In this document: piece by piece, positions 1 to 4,978 of the stretch
Layout of the letters: every line of letters starts with the position of its first letter
Position numbering within the stretch: the first letter of the stretch is position 1
Assembly (NCBI GenBank): GCA_016210825.1
Contig: JACQTM010000324.1
Coordinates: 1-5,694 of the forward strand
DNA length: 5,694 nt
Direction of reading: 5' to 3'
DNA from: Hyphomicrobiales bacterium
GTDB lineage: Bacteria > Pseudomonadota > Alphaproteobacteria > Rhizobiales > Xanthobacteraceae
Notes under the pieces: generated by a model
Seen by the model: only the letters and a program-made list of their open reading frames with translations
The model's database searches: none
What the model was told of the DNA's origin: nothing
Translations under genes and position numbers: made by a program

Positions 1-117
1 CGGCCACTTCGGGCCGGACCCGTTGGCTCCACCCGGGCTACAAGCTCGCTGTCGTTCACGCAAGAGAAAAACATCCACGTGCGGCTGCGGAGCGCGAAAC
101 CGGCGTAAGCCTTAGCC
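1..117. other. Gene-free edge downstream of the metE-like gene
   Basis: No convincing coding sequence was found here. The three plus frames give short, compositionally odd readings with no recognisable family, and no other gene ends in this stretch. At the very edge, CGGCC (1-5) and GGCCG (12-16) can pair around a 6-nt loop. Read on the minus strand, this hairpin lies about 100 bp past the metE-like stop. It has no visible T-tract inside the window, so calling it a terminator is not supported. The minus strand does carry a run of five T (from 69-73 on the plus strand), but no clear stem precedes it. Confidence 0.5.
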
Positions 118-1293
118 TCACGCCAGCGGCACCATCGAGAGCTTCGAATCGGCCGCCGGGATGTAGGCTTCCGGCAATCCGAGCTCGCGGCGCACGATGT
201 TGGCGCCGCGCACCAGCGCCACCATCTTGTAGAAGGCGTGGATGCGGCTCATGGATTGCCGCCCGAAGCCGCAATCGCTGGTGAGGATCAACCGCTCCGG
301 CTCGATGTGCTTGAGCGCGCGGCGGACGAGGTCGGCGACCTCCTCCGGACGCTCCACCTGCAGCGTGCGGTGGCTGATGACGCCAAGCGCGATCTTCTTG
401 TCCTTGGAGATCAGCCGGCCGTAATGCGCCAGCTCGGCGCCGCCGTTGGAGGCCCCCTCGACGGTGATGACGTCGATGTCGAGCTGATCGAAATAGGGCA
501 ATGCCTTCTCGTAGGACTGCTCGCGCGTGGCCACTCGCTGCGCCGCGGGGCTTCCCCAGCAGGTGTGGCACCACACCTCGCATTTGGCGCGCAGGCCGGC
601 CACCTCGCGGTTGAACGCCTCGACCCAGCGCTCCGGCTTGATCGGGGCATTGGGGTCGTGGATCACCTGATGGATCGCCGGCTCCTCCACCTGCACGAGG
701 GGCGCGCCGGCGTCGGCGAGCGCGTGGTATTCGCGGTTGAGCGCAGCGGTCAAGCCCATCAGCAGCGCGAGCCGGTCGTGGTAGTGCTCGTCGGCGAGCA
801 TCAGCGCGAGGATTTGCGCCGAGATCGACCCGATCTTCACCGGCCGGTCGGTCATCGGTGCGATCGTCTTGTAGGCGCGGTCAAGTTCGAGGCGGGCGGC
901 GCCGATCTTGCCGACGACCGGCGGCGTCATGCGGGTCTCGATCACTTCCCACATGAGATCGCCCGGCCGCTTGTCGGCCATGAAGCCCGCCGGCGGCACC
1001 TCGACGCGCGGGCTGCCGATGCCGGCGATGCGCTCGGTGGCGTAGCTCACCCAACTGCGTCCCGCCACGTCGTCGTCGAGGCGGGTGTCGCCGTCCACCA
1101 TGATGTCGATGCCGGCGCGGTGCTGAGCGGCGACGTGGCAGGCCAGGCAGTCGAAATGCTGTTCGCGATAGGCGCGCTGGGACAAGCCCTGCGACAGCGG
1201 CAGTCCGCGCAGGTTTTCCGTGTACCAGCTCGGCCGCGGCAGCGCGCCCGTTGTGGTGGTCAGTAGCGCCTTGTCTTTCGTGGCGGTGAACAT
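118..1293 (-). CDS. Stand-alone MetE C-terminal-type zinc methyltransferase (cobalamin-independent methionine synthase II family)
   Basis: The product is a 391-aa cytosolic TIM-barrel protein of the COG0620 / MetE C-terminal-domain family. These enzymes use zinc to activate a thiol for alkyl transfer. All four expected zinc ligands are visible: His243 and Cys245 in CHTCWG, Glu279 in TVEGA, and Cys341 in SDCGFGRQ. The N-terminal TTTTGALPRPSWY resembles the family's opening strand. Full MetE is about 750 aa with two barrels; this protein is only the catalytic half, so canonical methyl-tetrahydrofolate:homocysteine transfer cannot be assumed. Short relatives include 'core' MetE enzymes and the epoxyalkane:coenzyme M transferase XecA. 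The start is ATG at 1293, preceded by a strong AGGGAGGG; the open frame extends to 1440 but would overlap the upstream gene without a better start. The gene follows the decarboxylase-like gene by 43 bp, probably as one operon. Family assignment is firm; the substrate is unknown. Confidence 0.9.
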   Translation of the reverse strand: MFTATKDKALLTTTTGALPRPSWYTENLRGLPLSQGLSQRAYREQHFDCLACHVAAQHRAGIDIMVDGDTRLDDDVAGRSWVSYATERIAGIGSPRVEVPPAGFMADKRPGDLMWEVIETRMTPPVVGKIGAARLELDRAYKTIAPMTDRPVKIGSISAQILALMLADEHYHDRLALLMGLTAALNREYHALADAGAPLVQVEEPAIHQVIHDPNAPIKPERWVEAFNREVAGLRAKCEVWCHTCWGSPAAQRVATREQSYEKALPYFDQLDIDVITVEGASNGGAELAHYGRLISKDKKIALGVISHRTLQVERPEEVADLVRRALKHIEPERLILTSDCGFGRQSMSRIHAFYKMVALVRGANIVRRELGLPEAYIPAADSKLSMVPLA

Positions 1294-1298
1294 GGCAG

Positions 1299-1306
1299 CC
1301 CTCCCT
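1299..1306 (-). promoter_or_regulatory. Strong Shine-Dalgarno for the metE-like gene
   Basis: Read on the minus strand this is AGGGAGGG, 5 nt before the ATG at 1293. It decides the start against the longer open frame reaching 1440, and it suggests efficient translation of the second gene of the operon. Confidence 0.8.
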
Positions 1307-1336
1307 GTCGTATTGTCTTTCGTGCTGCCACGACGG

Positions 1337-2335
1337 TCATAGCTTGAATGTTTCCATCGTCGCCGGGTGGAACAATTCCTCCACCTTGACCAGCCGCGAC
1401 GACAGTCCTTGCGCGCGATGGTGCCGCAGGAATGTTTCAAGCACCTTGCGGTTGGCGGCGACGCCGTATGACCAGAAATTGCGGCCCATCAGATCGCGCG
1501 CGCGCTTGAGCTGTTCCTCAACGAACGGCAGCGTCACCTTGGCCGAGGACGTGTCGGCGAGCCGTTCCACCGCGATATTTCTCGCCTGCTCGAAAGCCTT
1601 GAGCACCGCCCCCGGCAGCCAGGGATGCTGCTCGGCAAGCGAGCGGCGAACGCCGACCAGGTGCATGATTGGGAAAATTCCCGTGCGCTTGAAATAGTCG
1701 ATCGCGGCGGCTGTCGGATCGGGATATAGCCAGCCGACATTGGGATGGCCGCGCTCGAAGCACGACGGCACCCGCGGGCCGATGAAGGCGTCGATTTCGC
1801 CGGCCTCAAGCATGCCGGACAAAGTGCGGCCTTCCGGCGCATTTTCCAGGCGGACATCTTTCGGAAGATTGATCGCGATTTTTTCCAGCCGCCCCGGCTC
1901 CTCCAGCCCGCCGCGAATCCAGCGGATGTCGGATGGCTTGACGCCATGATCGTCGGAGAGGATCGCGCGCGCCCAGACATTCGCCGTCAACTGATATTCC
2001 GGCACGCCAACGAGCCGCCCTTTGAGGTCCTCCGGCGTCTTGATGCGGTCGGTGCGCACATAGAACGACGTGTGGCGGAACGCGCGCGAGAGAAACGCCG
2101 GTACGCCGACATAGGGACAATCGCCCTGCGCGGTTTTCACGGTAAAGCTCGACAACGACAATTCGCAAATATCGAATTCCACGTTGCGGAAGGCGCGAAA
2201 GAATATCTCTTCCGGCGGCAGCGTCATGAAAACCGGATTGATGCCGTCGATGCGCACCGAGCCATCCATCAGCGGCCGGGTGCGATCGTAGTCGCGGACC
2301 GCGACCGATAGGTTGAGCTTGTTCAGGTTGAGCAT
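1337..2335 (-). CDS. 4,5-dihydroxyphthalate decarboxylase-like / substrate-binding-fold protein
   Basis: The product is 332 aa and resembles the family annotated either as 4,5-dihydroxyphthalate decarboxylase (Pht5-like) or as ABC-transporter substrate-binding protein. Family-like features are LNLSVAVRDYDRTRPLMDG near the N-terminus (7-25), a middle lobe RTDRIKTPEDLKGRLVGVPEY (94-114), a hinge-like segment FPIMHLVGVRRSL (221-233), and a C-terminal tail HHRAQGLSSRLVKVEELF (305-322). No signal peptide or lipobox is present, so a periplasmic binding role is unlikely and a cytosolic enzyme is favoured; this is inference. The ATG at 2335 is chosen because homologues usually begin a few residues before the LSVAVRDYDRTRPL block. 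An in-frame TTG at 2356 would add 7 residues, and neither start has a convincing Shine-Dalgarno. It is the first gene of a probable operon with the metE-like gene. Real activity is not proven: many members of this family carry the decarboxylase name only by similarity. Confidence 0.8.
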   Translation of the reverse strand: MLNLNKLNLSVAVRDYDRTRPLMDGSVRIDGINPVFMTLPPEEIFFRAFRNVEFDICELSLSSFTVKTAQGDCPYVGVPAFLSRAFRHTSFYVRTDRIKTPEDLKGRLVGVPEYQLTANVWARAILSDDHGVKPSDIRWIRGGLEEPGRLEKIAINLPKDVRLENAPEGRTLSGMLEAGEIDAFIGPRVPSCFERGHPNVGWLYPDPTAAAIDYFKRTGIFPIMHLVGVRRSLAEQHPWLPGAVLKAFEQARNIAVERLADTSSAKVTLPFVEEQLKRARDLMGRNFWSYGVAANRKVLETFLRHHRAQGLSSRLVKVEELFHPATMETFKL

Positions 2336-2535
2336 GGCGACCGGGGAATAAGTCAAAGCGGCTGGATCATTGCTTTAAGCGAAAGCGGCGTAAAACCCAA
2401 GGCATATGAGGTGAAATCGCAGGCGCATCCGGCCAGATTGCAACATCCTTTCATTGGAATATTGATTGACGGGCAAGGACCCGATAAGGGACTACCTCTT
2501 TGTTCTTTCAAGCCTCGTCGAGGCTCGAGCCACCC
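2336..2535. promoter_or_regulatory. Divergent intergenic region between the decarboxylase-like gene and hicBA
   Basis: This 200-bp region must hold promoters for both directions, but I see no consensus pair with confidence. For hicBA the best guess is TTGCAA (2438-2443) with a poor -10 (TATTGA, 2460-2465). TTGACG (2466-2471) has no good -10. On the minus side there is an 8-bp direct repeat, AAAGCGGC, at 2355-2362 and 2382-2389. A small inverted repeat, GCTTT (2372-2376) / AAAGC (2382-2386), lies in the probable leader of the minus-strand operon. These could be regulator sites but are short enough to be chance. Short open frames crossing this region resemble no known protein. Confidence 0.45.
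2511..2531 (+). promoter_or_regulatory. Two interlocking palindromes overlapping the hicB ribosome-binding region
   Basis: AGCCTCG-T-CGAGGCT (2511-2525) is a perfect inverted repeat with 7-bp arms and a 1-nt centre. GGCTCGAGCC (2522-2531) is a perfect 10-bp palindrome sharing four bases with it. Together they form three alternating half-sites that end 4 nt before the hicB ATG. The only purine-rich candidate Shine-Dalgarno for that ATG, GAGG (2520-2523), lies inside them. This fits a DNA operator for autorepression. In RNA, the 1-nt loop of the first repeat would force the inner pairs open, but a shortened stem could still hide the ribosome-binding site. The palindromes are seen directly; the function is inferred. 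Confidence 0.5.
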
Positions 2536-2739
2536 ATGCTCAAGATCGAAAGTGAACGCGAGGAAGATGGCCGCTGGATCGCCGAAGTGCCGGCGCTCCC
2601 TGGCGTACTGTCCTATGGCGCGACCGAAGCCGAAGCCCAGGCCAAGGTCAAGGCTTTGGCCCTTCGCGTGATTGCCGATCGACTCGAAAACGGCGAGCCG
2701 TTGCCACGGGAAATCGCTGGGGTCTTCGAGGCCGCGTGA
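2536..2739 (+). CDS. hicB: HicB-family antitoxin, short form
   Basis: The product is a 67-aa HicB-type antitoxin, predicted to bind and neutralise the HicA ribonuclease encoded immediately downstream. The partial RNase H-like HicB fold is recognisable in MLKIESEREEDGRWIAEVPA, followed by the LPGVLSYG and GATEAEAQAKVKALALRVIADRL segments. Classical HicB proteins carry an additional C-terminal helix-turn-helix or ribbon-helix-helix domain for operator binding. This one ends right after the RNase H-like part (GEPLPREIAGVFEAA) and has none. The ATG at 2536 matches where homologues start. An in-frame TTG at 2500, with AAGGGA 8 nt upstream, would give a 79-aa form and cannot be fully excluded. The gene overlaps hicA by 4 nt, and the antitoxin-first order is the reverse of the classical hicA-hicB order. 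Confidence 0.88.
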   Translation: MLKIESEREEDGRWIAEVPALPGVLSYGATEAEAQAKVKALALRVIADRLENGEPLPREIAGVFEAA

Positions 2740-2948
2740 GCCGTTGGCCAGCCACCAAGGCGCAACGCGTGCTCGCTGCGCTGCTGCGCAACGGCTGGAG
2801 CATCAAACGGCAATCGGGATCGCATCGAACCTTGCAGCATCCCGGCTACCCGGATTACGTGTTTGCATTTCACGATCAGGATGAGATCGGTCCGCGCATG
2901 CTCGCACGTGTCGGAAAGCGCACGGGCCTCAAACCGGACGACCTCTGA
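2736..2948 (+). CDS. hicA: HicA-family mRNA interferase toxin
   Basis: The product is a 70-aa toxin of the HicA family, small dsRBD-fold ribonucleases that cleave mRNA and stop growth when free of antitoxin. The hallmark Gly-Ser-His is present as SGSHR (27-31), with His30 as the expected catalytic residue. It is preceded by LLRNGWSIKRQ (17-26, the helix and strand before the catalytic loop) and followed by HPGYPDYVFAFHDQDEIGPRMLARVGKRTGL. The start is GTG at 2736, in a GTGA overlap with the hicB stop. GAGG at 2728-2731 inside hicB lies 4 nt upstream. This arrangement implies translational coupling, so toxin is made only after antitoxin. Length and catalytic motif look intact, so the toxin is probably active. 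It converges with recJ, with 9 bp between the stop codons. Confidence 0.9.
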   Translation: MSRWPATKAQRVLAALLRNGWSIKRQSGSHRTLQHPGYPDYVFAFHDQDEIGPRMLARVGKRTGLKPDDL

Positions 2949-2961
2949 GTACTACACTCAG
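2945..2961. repeat. Small inverted repeat holding both convergent stop codons
   Basis: CTGAGT (2945-2950) and ACTCAG (2956-2961) form a perfect 6-bp stem with a 5-nt loop, ACTAC. The hicA TGA (2946-2948) and the recJ TGA (2958-2960, minus strand) sit symmetrically in the two arms. It could act as a minimal bidirectional terminator, but no T-tract follows on either side. Three of the six pairs come automatically from two facing TGA stops, so chance is plausible. Confidence 0.35.
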
Positions 2962-4787
2962 GCGCCCGGATTCACCGCCGCGACATCGAGCAGGCGCAAT
3001 TGCACGCGCTCGGCGCCCTGCCAGCGGTCGACCGACAACGTGCCGGCGGCGTGGACCGCCTGGCCGCGGCTCTTGATCAGCGCCTCGCCCAACGGCTGGC
3101 CCACGGCGCGAAATGCAATGGCGTTCAGCGTCGTGCCGTCGCCAGCGCGCAGGCGGGCGCGGACATGCTTATCGCCGACCACATCGGCATAAACAAGTGT
3201 GTGCTCCGGCAACGCGATCACCGGCTCGGGATTGCCGGCGCCGAACGGCCCCGCGCGTGACAGCGTCGAAATGAGTTCCGTGGTTGCGCCGCCGGCGCTC
3301 ACCGCGCCATCGATCAGCAACGCATCCGCTGCCCGCGCGGTCTCAACCGCGTCGCGTAGCGTTTCTTCCAGATAGGCGCGGAATGCGGCAAGCACGCCCT
3401 TAGCGAGCGTCACGCCCGCCGCCATCGCGTGACCACCGCCCTTCGTCAGCAAGCCCTCGGCCACGGCGCGGCGAACGGCGCGGCCGAGATCGACGCCCGC
3501 GATCGAACGGCCGGAGCCGGTACCAATGCCATTGACATCGAGCGCGATGGCAAATGCCGGGCGGCCGAAGCGTTCCTTTAGCCGCGCGGCGATCAAGCCG
3601 ACGACACCGGGATGCCAGCCCGGTGCCGCGGTGACGACGACGGCACCCTTTTCTTCCAGCCCAAGGGCTGCGAGTGCCTCGGCTTCCGCTTCCGCCAGCA
3701 TCGCCCGTTCCATCGCCTGGCGCTCGCGGTTGAGGCGATCGAGTTCGTCGGCGATGCGCGCCGCCTCTACCGCATCGTCTTCGAGCAGGAGCATGGCGCC
3801 GAGATCGGCGCGACCGATGCGTCCGCCGGCGTTGATGCGCGGGCCGAGCAGGAATCCGAGATGGAATGGCTCCGGCGGGCCGCTCATTCGCGAAGCATCC
3901 ATCAATGCGGTCAAGCCGACATTGTCGCGGCGGCGCATCGCCAGCAAACCCTTGGCGACAAACGCGCGGTTGAGCCCGGTCAGCGGCACGACGTCGGCGA
4001 CGGTGCCGAGCGCAACAAGATCGAGAAAGGAGAGAAGATCGGGCTCGGAGCGCGTTTCGCTCCAGAACTCGCCTGCGCGCAATATGCGATTGACGGCAAC
4101 GATGGTGAGAAAGACGAGGCCAACCGCGGCGAGATGGCCGAGCTTCGAGAGATCGTCGAGCCGGTTGGGATTCACCAGCGCGTGCACATCGGGCAATTGT
4201 TCGTCGCACTGGTGGTGGTCGATGACGATGACATCGAGGCCAAGGCGCTTGGCTTCGGCCAGCGGCTCGATGCTGGTGGTGCCGCAATCGACCGTGATGA
4301 GAAGCTTGGCGCCGCGCGCGGCGAGCGCACGCACCGCCTCGACATTCGGACCGTAGCCTTCGAATAACCGGTCGGGAATGTGGATGAACGGGTCAAGGCC
4401 GCCGTGACGAAGAAAACGCGCGAGCAACGCGCTCGACGTCGCGCCGTCCACGTCATAGTCACCGAAAATTGCTATGGGCTCGCCACGCGCGATCGCGTCG
4501 GCGATCCGCTCCGCCGCAACATGCATCGCGGTGAGCACATGCGGATCGGGGAGCAGCGCCTTCACGGTCGGATCGAGGTGGCTTGCCACGTCGCCGATTT
4601 CGACGCCGCGTCCAACGAGTACACGCGCGAGCAGTTCCGGTACGTTATGGCGTTGCGTCATGGCAAGCGCGCGCGCCACGCCGTGCGCGTCGAGGCGGTC
4701 GCGCCAGGCACGGCCGGCGGCGGAATGCTCGACGCCAAGAAACGCCCGTCTGCCTGGCTGCTGCGCGGTTTGCAATGCGAACGTCAT
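2958..4787 (-). CDS. recJ: Single-stranded-DNA-specific 5'-3' exonuclease RecJ
   Basis: The product is a 609-aa RecJ, a metal-dependent 5'-to-3' exonuclease on single-stranded DNA used in recombinational repair, mismatch repair and fork processing in the cytoplasm. DHH-family motifs appear in order: FGDYDVDGATSS (108-119), LLITVDCGTTS (162-172), VIVIDHHQCDEQLPD (187-200) with Asp190-His191-His192, and LDLVALGTVADVVPLTGLNR (255-274). Then come the RecJ-typical GPRINAGGRIGRADLG (315-330), GWHPGVVGLIAARLKERFGRP (390-410), GSGRSIAGVDLG, the DHHA1 signature GGHAMAAG (451-458), and the OB-domain approach PFGAGNPEP (514-522). Metal ligands look intact and length is normal. ATG at 4787 is chosen because homologues start close before the FLGVEHSAAGRAWRDRL block; the frame stays open to a TTG at 4901, but those residues look like leader. 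No good Shine-Dalgarno precedes the ATG. It is convergent with hicA and divergent from the ATP-grasp gene. Confidence 0.97.
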   Translation of the reverse strand: MTFALQTAQQPGRRAFLGVEHSAAGRAWRDRLDAHGVARALAMTQRHNVPELLARVLVGRGVEIGDVASHLDPTVKALLPDPHVLTAMHVAAERIADAIARGEPIAIFGDYDVDGATSSALLARFLRHGGLDPFIHIPDRLFEGYGPNVEAVRALAARGAKLLITVDCGTTSIEPLAEAKRLGLDVIVIDHHQCDEQLPDVHALVNPNRLDDLSKLGHLAAVGLVFLTIVAVNRILRAGEFWSETRSEPDLLSFLDLVALGTVADVVPLTGLNRAFVAKGLLAMRRRDNVGLTALMDASRMSGPPEPFHLGFLLGPRINAGGRIGRADLGAMLLLEDDAVEAARIADELDRLNRERQAMERAMLAEAEAEALAALGLEEKGAVVVTAAPGWHPGVVGLIAARLKERFGRPAFAIALDVNGIGTGSGRSIAGVDLGRAVRRAVAEGLLTKGGGHAMAAGVTLAKGVLAAFRAYLEETLRDAVETARAADALLIDGAVSAGGATTELISTLSRAGPFGAGNPEPVIALPEHTLVYADVVGDKHVRARLRAGDGTTLNAIAFRAVGQPLGEALIKSRGQAVHAAGTLSVDRWQGAERVQLRLLDVAAVNPGA

Positions 4788-4803
4788 GATGTTGATCGGG
4801 AAT

Positions 4804-4818
4804 CGATGCTTGGCATCG
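4804..4818 (-). promoter_or_regulatory. Hairpin in the recJ leader
   Basis: CGATGC (4804-4809) and GCATCG (4813-4818) form a perfect 6-bp stem around a 3-nt loop. On the minus strand it ends 16 nt before the recJ ATG. The leader has no recognisable Shine-Dalgarno, so structure near the start may matter for translation. The hairpin is seen directly; its function is inferred. Confidence 0.35.
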
Positions 4819-4920
4819 GCATATTGATCCAAAAAACAGCACGCGTGGGAAAAGATCGTCTCCCAGGAGGCCGGCGTAAAGCAACGACTTGTTTTTCTCA
4901 ATGCCGCCGCCCCTGCCCGA

Positions 4921-4950
4921 TTGATGGCGAGGCTGCGAGGGCTAGATAAT
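4921..4950 (+). promoter_or_regulatory. Candidate sigma70 promoter for the ATP-grasp gene
   Basis: A -35-like TTGATG (4921-4926) is followed after 18 bp by GATAAT (4945-4950), which matches five of six -10 consensus bases. The -10 sits in a conspicuously AT-rich patch in otherwise GC-rich DNA. Transcription would begin near 4957, leaving a short leader of about 22 nt before the ATG at 4979. No counterpart was recognised for recJ on the other strand. Confidence 0.5.
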
Positions 4951-4966
4951 CATAACAATCAGTCAC

Positions 4967-4971
4967 GAGGG
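4967..4971 (+). promoter_or_regulatory. Shine-Dalgarno fixing the ATP-grasp start
   Basis: GAGGG lies 7 nt before the ATG at 4979. Another ATG at 4972 lies directly after it but is out of frame and opens only a 12-codon frame. The spacing and the frame favour 4979. Confidence 0.65.
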
Positions 4972-4978
4972 ATGCGCA

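Noticed and set aside
1..16. CGGCC/GGCCG hairpin as a terminator for the metE-like operon
   Set aside because: It is at the window edge, about 100 bp past the stop, and no T-tract is visible, so it cannot be supported.
238..1266. A 342-codon open frame on the plus strand opposite the metE-like gene
   Set aside because: It is antisense to a gene with clear zinc-ligand motifs, its translation is low-complexity (rich in R, A, V, G, D, H), and it resembles no family. It is a typical high-GC shadow frame.
2411..2671. An 86-codon plus-strand open frame overlapping hicB in another frame
   Set aside because: Its Pro/Lys/Arg/Ser-rich ending is what the hicB codons give out of frame; hicB itself is the supported gene.
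3526..4367. Long plus-strand open frames (251 and 276 codons) opposite recJ
   Set aside because: Both lie within the well-supported recJ coding region and translate to Arg/Ser/Ala-rich sequence without motifs; they are shadow frames.
4380..4949. A 189-codon plus-strand open frame spanning the recJ 5' end and the intergenic region
   Set aside because: It is mostly antisense to recJ, has no recognisable motif and runs through the promoter-like AT-rich patch.
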